Shown here piece by piece: positions 12,001 to 27,000 of a stretch of 64,000 nucleotides of DNA; the stretch's first letter is position 1, and every line of letters begins with the position of its first letter. Origin of the DNA: Branchiostoma floridae. Lineage: Eukaryota; Chordata; Leptocardii; Amphioxiformes; Branchiostomatidae. Below the pieces are notes generated by a model, which saw only the letters and a program-made list of their open reading frames with translations, was not told the origin of the DNA and did not search any database. The stretch is from the NCBI RefSeq assembly GCF_000003815.2, contig NC_049982.1, positions 29,339,974-29,403,973 of the forward strand. The letters run 5' to 3'. The translations under genes were made by a program, and so were the position numbers.

Positions 12001-15000
12001 AACTTAAGGTTTGTAGGTCAATTACATAATATGCATGCTACAGAAAACAATGAAATGTTTTTAACGTAGGTAAAGCTGTCATTTGCTTTTATTGGTATTG
12101 TTATCGGGTGGGTCGACTACTGTACATGAAGAAACTTTCGCGGTGGTTTAATGTTCGCGCCTTCGTGGTTTTCGCGGTGGCCGCTTCGCCGCTAACTAAA
12201 AACCACCGCGAACATTTTTTCATGGCAGTAAGAGACTACAGGGCATGGTGCTACCGCAAAATTAAAACCACCGTGAAAAGTCATTTTTCCTGCTACCGCG
12301 ATATTAAATCCCCGCAAACTTAAAATGCATTTACAGTACTCTCTTTGAAGCCAGGGGCTGAATTGCAAGGAGGTTACAATAGGCGGGGCTAAATTGGAAG
12401 GGTCTGGAGCGAGCTGCCATTCAGCGCCACACAGGTAACCTCAATAAGACAGAAATTTCACCAGGTGCGGCCATAGGACTGTAGGTGTGAACCACTTAAA
12501 CCGGGAAGGACCCCTACTCTTTTCGATGAGTGCTGTGAGTTCTTTGCTATTATAACGTGCTCGAGGTGTGGTTCTCCTCAAACACGGGGACTTCTATCTA
12601 ACGTCCTATCCGAGGAACTGCCCTAACCAAAGCTAGGTACTCATTTCCACCTGAGTGAAGTGAGGAAAGTCAATGTTAAGTGCTTTTCCCAAGGGCACAA
12701 CATCAGGACAAAACCAGTGGTTTCCATCCACCCATTTCCTCTGGGGTCTGTGTCAAACATCTTACCGATTGCACTACACGACTTCAAGTTGGTAGTGATA
12801 GTACAATCATTATGTTACTTTGCTATGGCTCATGTTTGTAGCGGAGCACACTGGATCACCCCTACGGTTCTTTGAAGTGCAGAGAATTGATGTTTGATGC
12901 CTGACGCTCACACATACTCTACGCCACAGGCTTTATGTCACCATCCTAAATGACGACTACGATCAGCTGGTGCAGACCCTGCGATCAAAACACCACGCAC
13001 CCACAGACCAAAACAAGGGTTCTCGAGTTATCTTGCATACAGACAAACGCACTTACATACAAATCCCGCTACAGCACCATAGGTAAGAGCCAGGTAAACC
13101 ATTTTTGCACTTGACCTTCCTCTCCAAAACCGCTACACACCTACCAAGTATCGTGAAAATCGGCCAGCTGCATTTTGACTTATGCTGCCCTAAACAAACA
13201 GCAAAAAATATACCAAGCTCGCTGCAGTACCGTAGGAAAACACCAGGTAAACCGTTTTCGAACTTGGCATTCCTTTCGACAACCGCTACACACCTACCAA
13301 AAATCACAAAGTTCCATCCACAATTTTTCGAGTTATATGCTGTTGACCTACAAACAGACCCAAGTCGACAAAAACATACTCTTCCTGGCGAAGAGAAAAA
13401 TTTGGTCCCTATGTATGCATGGTGAAGCATGGACATTTAACGTCCTATCCGAGGAACGGTAAGTGCTATCCACTTATTTCATAGGGACATGTCACCAGTG
13501 ATTCTACATGTGAGACAGGTTGACTGCCTTACCTGTGCAGCTAGTCGCTTGTACTGTGATATGAGTTGTCTGGTCGGGACGGTGTACCACTCTAGCTCAC
13601 TCAACACTCCCTCCTGGAAAATATATACATTTCAATATTGATATATTAGATGTTTTTCACATGTGTAATTTCCGTTGTTGTGCTTGATGGATATAGAGCT
13701 TACAGTTAAATGCAATTGTTAAATTGTTTAACTTAGCTGTTTTAAGTGGTACATGTAAATAAAAATATTTAGCCTATCAGACTGTGATAGCCAATCTCTG
13801 TGTATTGCAAGTTTCTCATATACATTATGTACTAGGTACAGTATGTTTTCCATCAAAGTACACTTTATAAACTTTTAAAATAAAAAAAATGCTCCAAGTT
13901 CTTGCCAAAGTTGGGGACTGCCCACATAATCTACGGTTATTGCACATACATGTATAAATGACCTCAAATTGAGCAATGTGGATGGCACTACCGCGAAGTC
14001 AACTTAAAACACCGCAAATTAACATTCCATTTTTCAGCTACCACTAAATTGAATCCCTACGAACTTAAATGCATTTACAGTGCAATATTTCAGGTGAATA
14101 TGCATCACTGCCTGCTTTAGCACCTTTATGCAGGTGTACAGGTGAGTTAGACTTACGGCAGGTGCCATGAGGTCCTCTAGGTCCAGCCCTTGTCCCTCAG
14201 CATGGACAAACTGTACCAGGAACTGAAACAACAACAAAGGAGGAAAACATGCGGTAAGTGTTAAAAGGCTAACGTCACATTTCCAAACCGGGGCCCGGTC
14301 TGTGGGAACAAAAGACAGAAATGTATACGTAAACATATACAACAATAATACCCCGACTATTCTCTTTATGTCTTTATGTGTAGTTTAGTATCTTTTATGT
14401 GATATTTTTTGTCCCTGAAAGCTGCCCGTCCGGGCCATGGTTTGTGAATGTGACATAGGCCTAAGCTCTGGTCAAGTCAACTTGTATCAAATCTACCTGC
14501 TCTACTCACTCACTCACTCCAGCGAGCTCGCTCGAAATCTCCACATAACTAGTTTCATCCACCCCTCTTTGTCATCCATCGCTGCTCTACAGGGCAAGTA
14601 AAAGTCTACTGGCCCAAACTTACTTTTCTCTGGCCAAAATTTTCAAACTCAAAGACAATATATTTCTAGTACTATGCACTTTTACTTGCAGTAAGGAAAT
14701 AATTTGACTTGTCAGAAACACTGCTTTTCACTGGGGTGCCTAAAGTCAGGGCATTCAAAATTTGTGCAATCTAATTTAGCTAGTCACTGGAAGATGCCAG
14801 TTTTAACACGGGACAGGCATCTTGGTAGGGCTGCACCCGTCTTTCGAAGGAAATATCAAAATTTAACTTTACACAACTTTATATGGTTTCATATAGTTTG
14901 AGAAGGTGCTTCAAGCACATTAAATTCAAGTGGAAAGGTATGAACCCATCAATGTGAAAATAATAAAATTTAATGTATATCCTGCTACAGAAACGGCAGG

Positions 15001-18000
15001 GAAACTTGCAGACCTATGTAGTACTAGGGGTCTGATGAATGAATCATAAGATAGAAACATACTGCCACAGCTTGCAGAAGAGTCTTGGCCTTGGCTGCAG
15101 TGTTGTTCTGATGCTTCAGTTTGGAAGCCTCCTCTTCAAAGTCCTACAGTAGAAAATAACAACATTATTATCTTTCAAAGTCTCAAACAAAATCAGCCCC
15201 TGCAACAACAGCAACAGCCCCTAGGGGGCCAAATTATCCATCACTTCCTCTCTAGGCAAAAAGCTATAAAGTCCTTCCCAGATAGTGAATAGTCTGGTGC
15301 CTATCTCCATTTCTGTAGCCCTTGGGCTGCACATCTTTTGTGCAATCACTACAGCAGGGGGCTAGCTCACTGGTAGTTGTGCAAATGCTCAAGTACTTAA
15401 AACTCTTTCTCAAATGCTGAGCATAGAAAGCAGCATGTACCATCTTTAACGTTTTTGGTATGATTTGGCCGGGGATCAAACTAACAACCTACCGAATGCG
15501 AACACTTTAAGCCAATAATATTATTGCATGGGTCTGTACAAGCAACAGTTTGTATACATAGTATGCCGCCAAAAAATCATGGAGCTAGCATGTTCCAAAC
15601 ACAAGTTTGAATAAGTCTGAATAAAAGCTATTCCCTTCCCTACCTTTACGATTAGCTCCCATATTGACTTCTGTAGTTTTGGCACGCAGTCGGTGTACAG
15701 CCAGTCTGAGAATGCCTGGAAGTGATTGGTCAGGAACTCGGCCAATGGCTGGAGGCGTTGCTGGATGGTGTAACCGTACAGTGGGAGGGACAAGAGGAGC
15801 GACAGGGCTTGGTGGAAAAACAGGTTAATCTGAAAATAGAGACAGACATTATGAATTAAGTATACATTTATGCTTACATGCATGTATTTCATGAAGCTGA
15901 TAGCAGCAGAGACCATGGAACAAGATTATATGGAGACTGTTCTACAGAGCCCTCTAGTGATGCCTATAAGAACTACAGGTCACATGCATGTACTTCATGA
16001 AGCTTCATGCATGTATTTCATTAAGACGCCTGACAGCAGGAGAGACCATGGAACAAGATTATATGGAGACTGTTCAACAGAGCCCTCTAGTGATGCCTTT
16101 AAGAACTGCAGGGTGTATATTGTGAAAGCAGACTTGCACTTACAACTTTCCAATAGAAACAGGTTTGTCTCAAGAGCATGTATAAAAGAGATTTTGCTAA
16201 ATTTTTCTTGTTCAGACCTTTTCCCTGCTTTACCAAGGACGTTATACAAGATTGATAAAGAAAAATAATGCCCTTGCTGCTCCATAACCCCATAGCTCTA
16301 AAATGAATACCTTTGCAAGAGGCGGCAGGTTACAAGAATTCTGTTATCTTAACTTATCTTGCTAAGAACATACCTTGTAAGCCAGAAGTCGGATCAGTCC
16401 ATTCCTGACCCTGTGCAGGTGCCATCGGACATGGCAGACAACGGTCGCCCTGTACGGGACGTACGCTGAGCGATTTCCTCTCTTTCCCGACGACTTCCTG
16501 TCTGGTGCCCTTTGACCTGGTGTGCCATCTCCCGGTGACCTCTCACCTGCTGACCTTTGACCGTTGCTGACCTGTCTGGTGGGGCTGGGATGGGGGGTGG
16601 TGCTGCTGTGGCCGGTGCCGTCTCGGTCACTGTCTGTCCATGGGGATGTGGATGGGGTTCCTGGGGTACACAGGTCGACTACCACATAATCTGGAAAACA
16701 GACAGAAGCCAACGTTATTACCAAAAAAAGCTAGTTCAAGGTTTGAACAGTACATGGTATAGTGTGATACACTGTGGGCAATATGTTGAATGTCCCTCAG
16801 ACATTAACAAAACATGCCACGAGAAAAAACTGTTAAGAAGTTAAGGGCTTCAACCTTCATCCTTGTGCGTGCACAGTTAAAACTGTGAACCATTGCGAAA
16901 ATCAACATTCTAAAGCTCCAGCCCCAAGGGAATGAAGGATTGTTTTTTATCTTGTGCATGTGTATGTGTGTGCACTGCCCTATAGCCTTTTTGAGGCTGT
17001 AGTGACAATGGGTTGTTATCCGCTGTGTCTAGGGTATTGGAAAGCAGTGCACATCCTTCTCTTCCCATGCCTTTCGCCTCCTCAACTGAAGTCAGGAACC
17101 CATTTTTACACTTGGTTGGAGTGAGGAAATTTGTGCTGAAAGCCTTTCCTGAGGACACACTGCCTAGCCAGGAATGTCAGCAATCAAACCTGTGACCTCT
17201 AGGTCTTGTATCTGCTAGCCTAGTCAATTGGCCATTTGATTATATTATACTTGGTGAATTTTGACAGAAAGACAAAATTTCCTACAGAGAAGACCTGTGA
17301 CCTCTAGGTCTTGTGTCACATTGGCCGGAGGTGAACAGCACTGACCTTCATTGACAGCATCCTGACAGCGGCTGTCCTTACAGCTGATGCTGCCCACAGC
17401 CCTGTGGAGCAGCTCGTCGACCTTGGGCAGTACATCCAGCAGGGCGTGGATGTTGTTGATGCGGACACACATCTAAATAACAAACAACAGAACTTGTGCT
17501 GATTATCTAAAATGTAGTATCAGACAGATGCAAAAAAAGGAACACAACTTTGGGGACTTTTAGGAATTGGGCTGTGTCGATCTGTTGACTGATCAATAGC
17601 TATGTTACAAGCACAAATACATGTACAATGTGTATCAGAAGAGTACGAAATGTTTGTCTAATTTAGACCTTTGGTTAATGTTAACTTCTTGGGACTAAAA
17701 TTCTGCTGTCTTGTCACAGAATAGGCTGTTTTAGATTCTTAGCTTCCGGAACAAAAAGAAAAAAAGAAGACCTAGTATTTATTTAAAGGTAAAGCCTTTG
17801 GGTTATCATCTGCTTTGTCCAGGGCATACTATTGGAAGACAGAGCCCATCTCTCTCCTTCTACCACCTTTTACCTTGAAGTTCCCAACAGAAGTGATGTA
17901 GTACTACCTAGTCTTACACCTGGCATTATAATAAGGTTCCTATCCGAACACGAAGGACACTGTAATATCTAGCAAGGGGATGAACCTGACCTCTCTTTTG

Positions 18001-21000
18001 TTTGCTAGCTTAGCCACTTGGCAGCTTTAAAACTCAGATCCATAGTCAAAACTTCGGGGAAACACAAGAGAAACACACCCAGCAGAAGAGGAGATATCAA
18101 CTGTGTGTATCTTCCCTTTTTTCCCTCTAGTATAGTTAGAGGATTCTTTATGTTTGTTTTGGAGGATACATATCCAAAAGGTTTCCTTATCATCAATTAG
18201 TGACTGATTCCTATGTGTTTCTCATGGTAATCATTCACTCCTAGGAGAAGAGCATAGCAGACAGCAGGCTGGCAGATCCTTGTGTTTCTGTGGGTGGGGC
18301 AATTGGTCATGGATATTAGCTATGTTTTCCAGTGGATTTCACATTATGTATCCTTCAGTCATACATTGGAGTCACAATTATAGAAAATTGTCCAAGTATG
18401 TGTCTACTGTATGGCTGAGCTCTAAAGGCGTAACGCCTTCAGAACAAAATTATATCAGACCGTCTCACCTCTTCTGTGACAGGTTCGAAGCTGTCACACA
18501 GGTAGCTGGCCTGTTTGCTGATGTACTGGAAGCAGCTGCTCATGTTGTTCAGCATGTGACGGCAGCCCCAGGTGGCGTAGTTCTCCTTCTCACCCATCAG
18601 GTGCTGCACCATCTATGGCAGGTGCACAAAAAAAGAACATCACATAAAACAGACAGGCAACATTTTTGCAAAAATGCAGAATGTGTCAATCTACTCGCAT
18701 ACAATACTATATCATTAGGCTTGCCCAACCTCTTCTGCATGCAAGTAAAAAAAAAAGAAAAATTAGGGCTATGAATGGGGGTATATGAGTAGCCTGATGT
18801 GATAGCTAGTCCAGATAGCCAGCCCAGGTAGCCAGGCCTGATGCACAGCCCAGCCTTTTCTGCTAGGAGGAAGAAAGAAAAAGAACACGGCAAAAACAGT
18901 ACTTGTACGTTTTCTCCTATGAAAAAAAATAACAAATGGAAGGATAATCTTCCCTCAATCAGATTGAATTGTCAGTCGTTAGGAAAAGGGAAGTCCTAAA
19001 ACCTAAAAGTAATCTCTTTCAACTGTTCCCATGGTAGGCAAAAATCATTTCAACTTTCACAAAAACTAGGAGTGTTTGCACATGCATACAGTGTGGAAGT
19101 ACACTATACATACAAATGAACACGACACAAACTGCCATGTAAAAAGTTCATACCATGGTCCCTAGAAGCTCCCTAGCGACATTGTCTGGTGTTGCACACA
19201 GATCCAGGCAGAGCAGGTTGTCTCCATACAGGCACAGGACTGACGAGAACACCTGGGTGATAAGAATATAAAACATGTAAAAAGTCACAAAAAAGACACC
19301 CCCTTAATGAAATACTTAACGATATTACTCTGCCATTTCAGCCTCAGATAAACTGTACTAGGGGCATCTTGCTTATGAATATGAATGAGCTTGCTCAATT
19401 TGTCGCGGGTCAATCAGCACCCAGATTGCAAACATGTTGTGGACATATATATAGCGTACGGCTCGGCGTACACAAAGATCTGTTTTATTTTTGCGTAATG
19501 ATGATAGTTTCTTCGTATGTTCAGTCATATATTCGTTGGTGCCGCGACTGCCCTCTACCAACAGAACCAACGTACAGAAAGCACATGTAGCTACCGTAAT
19601 GTCTTGACATGTTTGAATATGATTTGATTTACTTTTGTGCTTTTGGTGCACCTCTCCGCTGTTAAATCATGACACAATACACTACAGTTAGCAAAAATCT
19701 CTAAACGTACCTTCTGCAAAATTACATTGAAGCATTGAAGAGTGAAGCAAATCTACAGTAACTGTCCATTACATCAAGTTAGCAACATTTCGTTTGATGG
19801 TTTTACCTGAAGTAGTTTTTGGTACAGTCCATATCTGATGTCTGTGACCAGGCTGTGGGCATCTTCCAACCCTTCCTGCTGACCTATGACCTCTTCAGCA
19901 TCCGTCTCCACCTCAGAGATGGGGACAAGAACAGACTCATCCGGACAGAGCACCTGGGAGCCAACAAATCAATAAGAAATGTTAATGATCCGGAATTTTT
20001 CTTTATGATTCAATTCATAAAAAGCTAGCAATAGTCATTATCTACATTGTACAGAAAAATGAACGTCTTGATTTAGCTTTTATTTAGTGCTTGGTTATCC
20101 ATTCTATTTTCCTTGTTAGTTGGCTATTCTATTCATTCTATATTTCCTTGGTACTGATTGGCTATTCATTCTACCTTTCCTGAATGCTGATGGCTATCTA
20201 TTCTATCTTTCATTGGTGCTGATTGGCTGTCCATTCTATCTTTCCTTTTGCTGATTGGCTGTCCATTCTATCTTTCCTTGGTGCTGAATAGCTATCCATT
20301 CTATCTTTGCATGGTGCTGGTTGGCCATCCATACTATCTTTCCTTGGTACTGATTGGCAATCCACTCTATCTTTCCTTAGTGCTGATTGGCTGTCCATTC
20401 TATCTTTGCATGGTGCTAATTGGCCATCCATACTATCTTTCCTTGGTACTGATTGGCTATCCACTCTATCTTTCCTTAGTGCTGATTGGCTGTCCATTCT
20501 ATCTTTGCATGGTGCTAATTGGCCATCCATACTATCTTTCCTTGGTACTGATTGGCAATCCACTCTATCTTTCCTTAGTGCTGATTGGCTGTCCATTCTA
20601 TCTTTGCATGGTGCTAATTGGCCATCCATACTATCTTTCCTTGGTACTGATTGGCTATCCACTCTATCTTTCCTTAGTGCTGATTGGCTGTCCATTCTAT
20701 CTTTGCATGGTGCTAATTGGCCATCCATACTATCTTTCCTTGGTACTGATTGGCTATCCACTCTATCTTTCCTTAGTGCTGATTGGCTGTCCATTCTATC
20801 TTTGCATGGTGCTAATTGGCCATCCATACTATCTTTCCTTGGTACTGATTGGCTATCCACTCTATCTTTCCTTAGTGCTGATTGGCTGTCCATTCTATCT
20901 TTCCATAGTGCTAATTGGCCATCCATACTATCTTTCCTTGGTACTGATTGGCTATCCACTCTATCTTTCCTTAGTGCTAATTGGCTGTCCATACTATCTT

Positions 21001-24000
21001 TCCTTGGTACTGATTGGCTATCCATTCTATCTTTGCATGGTGCTAATTGGCCATCCATACTATCTTTCCTAGGTACTGATTGGCTTTCCACTCTATCTTT
21101 CCTCGGTGCTGATTTGCAAAATCCCATTATATTTTCAACTGCGTAATTGGATATCCCACGTAGAGTTCTTTCTACTGATTTGCTGTTCATTTCTTGGTGC
21201 CGATTGGCTATCCATTCTATCTTTTCCACAGGTCAGATCGCTCTCTGGCCTTCGGGCAATCCTACCCTTGGTCAGGCCATACCCCAGGCCATATGGAATA
21301 CCCTTGTTGTATTCTATATTTATATAACTTTATATTACAACAGAATCAACATTTACTCACCTTACACAGTGTCTCCACAAACTCGGCTGCTCTCCTGATC
21401 ATACATGTAATGTCCACGTACGAGGCTGACAGAGGACACACTTTTATCTTTCCCTCCCTGCTGTCCGAATCCGTCGCCGTGCCGAAGCTCGACAGACTGG
21501 CAAAACTGTCGTCTATGCTCCCACTGTAAGTCCTATCCCTGTCTAAACCATTCTGTAACCCTTTTGGTAGGGATTCTTGGTCCAGGGTGTTTTGAGTCCT
21601 ACTGGCGCCATCTCTTACTGTGTCTGTACCTAGAATTCTGTCGACTTTGTTGTTCTTACATTCCTTGCTCGCTACGACTGCATCCGGCCTTTTGATCGGC
21701 ATATCGCTAGAGGAAAAACCTTGGAAACCCTCCATGAGACTCACGAACTCCAAAGGCGGAAGTCCGGCTTGCTGGTCGTCGGTGTTGTCTTCGGATCCAC
21801 TTGTTGTTGTTGTTGTTGTTTGTTGTGGTGCTTTTCCACCTTTCTGGTGGTAGTCTTCTATGAATCTAAAGTCGTCGTCAGAGCTAAAGGAGTCTTCGCT
21901 CGAGTCCACGTCTTGGAACTGGTCTGTTCCATAATCCACGGAAGTCCTTTTCTGGGAAGAATTTTTGTCTTTCTTGACACTTTTTGCCATACCCGGATCT
22001 ACTTTGTTGCTGGGATCTTCTGCTACTAGTGTGGAGTCTGGAGAAACTTGTGAAAGGTCTGACTGGATCTGTGAATTTACAAGAGTTGACTCTGATGATG
22101 TTGTTGCGGTAGCATCAGCAGCATTTGGCACTGGCACATAATCGTTTGCATCCCGACTGTCATCCGATACCTGTTCCACCGTGGATACCTCTATGATCAT
22201 GGAAGCGATGGACATCTTTTCCGAGGCCGACTCGTAGCTACCGATGGGCAGAGACACGTGCCTGCCGGGATCGGTTCTGAACGATAAGGAGGATTGATTC
22301 TCATCATCATCGTTATCATCATACACAGCATCTGGTAAACTCATGCTCCTCTGGGGCATCCCTGGTGGAAGCCTCTCATTGGCTGACAGAGTCACATGGT
22401 TGTCTCTCCTCTCCTGATTGGGTGAAAGAGTTCCCTCAGAGCTATGCATGCTGGGAGGTTTGGGGGTGGATGAGTCGGAGTTTGGGGTGTGCATCTTCGG
22501 GGACGAGGTGATGGAAGAGGTCACGCTGTTGAACGCAGAGTGGAGGGATGGGGTCAGCGACCTTCCGACCTTTGACCTGAGATGTTGCGACATGACCTTG
22601 GCAGGGATGTTCTTGTCCATGATTGTAAGAGGCTTGTACTGTTGGGAAGAAATGAGATAACTTGAAATTATGAAATAGGCATGTATTTCAGTACTTTACC
22701 AGGCTTACATATATCATATGCCATTTACTTCTTGGCATTGATAGGTATCAACTGTACCTTTTCTTATCTTTCATTGGATACTGATTGGTTATCCATTCTA
22801 CTTTGCCCTGCATATCTTTCCTTTGATACTGATTCGTATTGATTGGCTATCCATGCTTTCTTTCCTTGGTACTAATTGGCTGTCAAGCTATCTTTCTCTT
22901 GTATTTATTGGTAACACATTCTATCTTTCCTTGGGGCTAGCCATTTCATCTATTCTTGATACTGATTGGCTTTAAATTCTATCTGTCCTTGGCATTGATT
23001 GGACACACATTCCATCCTTCCTTGGTGCTGATTGGCTATCCATTCCATCTTTTCTTGATACTGACTGGCTTTAAATTCTATCTTTCCTTGGTATTGATTG
23101 GCTACACACTCCATCCTTCCTTAGTGCTGATTGGCTTTCCATTCCATCTTTTCTTCATACTTATAGGCTGTCAATTCTATCATTCCTTGGTATTGATTGT
23201 TTATACATTCCATCTTTTCTTGATACTGATTGGCTGTCGATTCTATCTTTCCTTGGTACTGATTGACTATCCATTCCATCTTTCTTGACAATGATTGGCT
23301 GACAGTTATGGATTCTTTCATTTCAGATCAGATAAAAAATTTTAAGGTCTTTGCTAGCAGTTCCCAACCCCCCTTCAAAATGGCTAGGATCAGTTTGGTA
23401 ACTGAAAACACTTTCTAAGGCCTAAGAAACGAAAAGAACCTGAAATGTTTCCAGACCTTATCAGCCCCCACGGCCTGCACCACCAGTGTCTGTACATCTT
23501 CCTTCATCACATCCAGCCAATGGAGAGCCTGCTTCAGAAACGAGCGCCGCCAGCGCTGGTGGCTGCAGAGGGAGAAAAACCTGATAAGTGCTTGTGCTCT
23601 GATGCTAGCTCACCTTTATTCGCAGGATAACCTTTATCCGTTGTATTCAAGACTAGGGTACTGTAAATGCAGAAATGTTCGCGGTGGATTTATGTTATAT
23701 TTTTCCTGGGCATTAAGATACTACAGTGCATGGTGCTACCGCGAAATTAAAACCACCGCAAAAAGTCCTTTTTCCCGCTACCGCGAAATTAAATCCCAGC
23801 AAAGTTAAATGCATTTACAGTCTTTAGGGATACTGTAAATGCATTTAAGTTCGCGGGGATTTAATTTCGCGGTAGCGGGAAAAAGGACTTTTCGCGGTGG
23901 ATTTAATTTTGCGGTAACACCATAGACTGCAGCCTAATATCATAATAGAAAAATGTTCGCGGTGGATTTAAGTTCGCGGTTAAGTGGTCACCGCGAAAAC

Positions 24001-27000
24001 CGGGAACATTAATCCACCGCGAACATTTCTGCATTTACAGTATCAAGTCGACGGACAGTGTTTTCAAACTGCAATACCTAACAGAAATGCAATTTGAAAC
24101 CACCGTCCATCGACTTGATATCCCTAAATATCCCTATCTGTAAGTAAAACGGATATAGGTTACCTCAGTCTGTAAAATGCAGACTTGCCTTCAAGCATTT
24201 GTGGAGTCTATATATATTGAACAAGTGAAGTTTGAGTTTCAAAAGAAACAAGTTACTCCATCCATCCATCCAGCTACTAACAAATCAAACAAGTTACTAA
24301 CAAATCAAAATTTTTATCTTAACTTAAAGACATCAGAGAGAAAATTTTCCAGATAAGTCATGCCATTCATTCCCTTATTCTGATGTAACAATTTCCCATA
24401 ACACTGAAAGAAGGGAAAATATAGAATTATGCATTTGGTAGCTTGAATAATTGTGTCATTAATATACAAGGGGGCCTTACATCTAATTCAACTCTAATTT
24501 CATACCAGAGCGCTTCTGCTTTCTTGTTTGACATTTCTTTGTAAAATTAGCATTTTAATAATATGTGTGTACAGAATTCCCTGTGTAGTACATTGTACCT
24601 GGGGTGTATGTAGTTGTTCAGGTCCTCATCTAGTTGGTTCAGTCGGTAAGCCAGGCTCAACATCAGGCGATCCTGTTCTACGTCCTATGGGGGCATGAAC
24701 AACATCAGTATGGTACAACGTCATCTGACAACATTACAAAAAATGGAAGATAGACTCAACATCAGGCGATCCTGCTCTACGTCCTATGGGGGCATGAACA
24801 ACATCAGTATTGTACAACGTCATCTGACAACATTACACAAAATGGAAGTTTTGTAGATAGACTCAACATCAAGCGATCAGCTCTATGTCCTATGGGGGCA
24901 TGAACAACATCAGTATTGTACAACGTCATCTGACAACATTACACAAAATGGAAAATAGACTAAACATCAGGCGATCCTGCTCTACATCCTATGGGGGCAA
25001 GAACAACATCAGTACTATACAATGTCTTCTGACAACATTAAACAGAATAGAAATAATATCTTGTAGTGCAAAAACATAAAGGTGTAAAAAAGCACTGTGT
25101 AAAAAATGCATATTTTACAAGACTAATTTTTTTTCTAGTGTTCCAATTTGGTACATTAGGCAATTATTCCTTAACACTACACAATGTATAATAATGATAA
25201 AAACTGCATGGAGTTTATTTTCTGACAAATAGGGTATACAAATAAGTATGAGAAATTGTGTATCATAAAAATGTATAAATGTACATGTACAAAGAAGCAA
25301 GAAAAAGTTGACTCTAATCGGCTAACTTATTACAATACTTCTTTCTGTTACTATCGAAGGTACATTTAACTCAAATATTGTTGTCTGTAATAATAATACT
25401 TTGCTGCCTAAGTCCGTACATTTTTTGTTTCATCATACGATCAACGATCTCTACAAAGCCCTTCGAGGTATGGACGTACAATAATGGTATTCCATCTATT
25501 AAGTACAAAATTAATGTCTTTAAAACTTACAGCAGACCCCAGTCCCTGTTCACACAAAGTCACCACATCCTCCATGAAGAAACTGTAGTACTCTGTAGCT
25601 GCCAGTTGGACCATGTCAAAGTACCTAAGATGGGACAGATATAGAATATAAACTTCATCTTTTAAAATTTGTGCTAATAATTGGTCAAAATTTCAGCTTT
25701 AGGATTGATGTATTTATAAGCATTCTTATATTTTTGTGTGTACTTTATGAATATTTTGATGGTTGTTTATCTAATAATGTTTTGACTTTTGGTATTTGTG
25801 AAAGTTTTGTTGCTTCTAAAGTAGTCTGTAAACATTCATCAATCTGATGTTATTTTTATTATGACATGTTTAACGGTTTATTTATAGGACTGAATTTGAC
25901 TCTCTGAAAAAAAAAAGAATTATGTTAAATCCAGTTAATCTATAAGTTTTAGAAAAATCATTTAAATGCCTTGAAATTTAATCGAAAAGTTTGCTTACTT
26001 GGAAAACACCTGTTGAAAGTTCTCCTTGTAATCTTGGATCTCATCACGAATGTTGATCAACAAGATGTTCAACTGTAGGCAACATAAACATATGATGTTA
26101 CATGCTGAAAGACGAGACATACACCAAAAGATGAAATGAACAGCCAATTAGTATCAGAGAACTCTTGATTGGATTGCCAATCAGCACCAAGGAAAGGTAG
26201 AATCGATAGCCAATCAGTACCAATGAAAGGTTTAATGGATAGCCAATCAGTACAAGGAAAGATAGACTGTGGTAAGATAAGGAAAGATGACCTAAACAGC
26301 CAATCAGCATCAAATAATTCTTGATTGGATTGCCAATCAGCACCAAGGGAAGGGAGAATGGATAGCCAAGTAGTACTTGGGAAAGATGGAGTAGAAAGAC
26401 AAGGAAAGATTATCTGAACAGCCAATCAGTATCAAAAAACGCTTGATTGGATTGCCAATCAGCACCAAGGAAAGGTAAAATGAACAGCACATTTAAGTAC
26501 CAAAGAAAGATGGAGTGGCGAGCCAATAAGCTCAAAGTAAGAGTTTAGACCGGTAGGTAAGCAAAGTATAGACTGAGAATCATTATACTATTTAGATACT
26601 AGATGTCACTCTTCATATCTATCATGTTTTAATCAAGACTTAATATCCTTGCATGATTGGCTATCCCATAAACTATTACTTGGTGCTGATTGGCTTACCA
26701 CTCCATCTTTCCTTGGTACTGATTGGCTTTCATATGATCCATTTTGATGACATTGAATATGGAGAATTAAAACTGATGTGCATGACTATAAAAGTTTCGT
26801 GGGGAGAGCATTTTCAAATGGCATCTGCCATTTTTTCATCAGCTCAGAATAGGGTTGTCATGTGTGTCAAAGGTCACACTGGTCACATGACACCACGGTG
26901 TTGTAGATGGAGGGAAGTCATGACCTACCAGTTTAGGAGACAGTCCTGGCCCATAGGTGTGCAGCTTTAGCTCATTCTGGGCCAGCGTTTTGTGTCTCTC

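Noticed and set aside
20210-21229. Long ORFs on both strands (339 and 279 codons)
   Set aside because: Products of the 33-bp minisatellite, whose period is a multiple of three; no start context or non-repetitive sequence.
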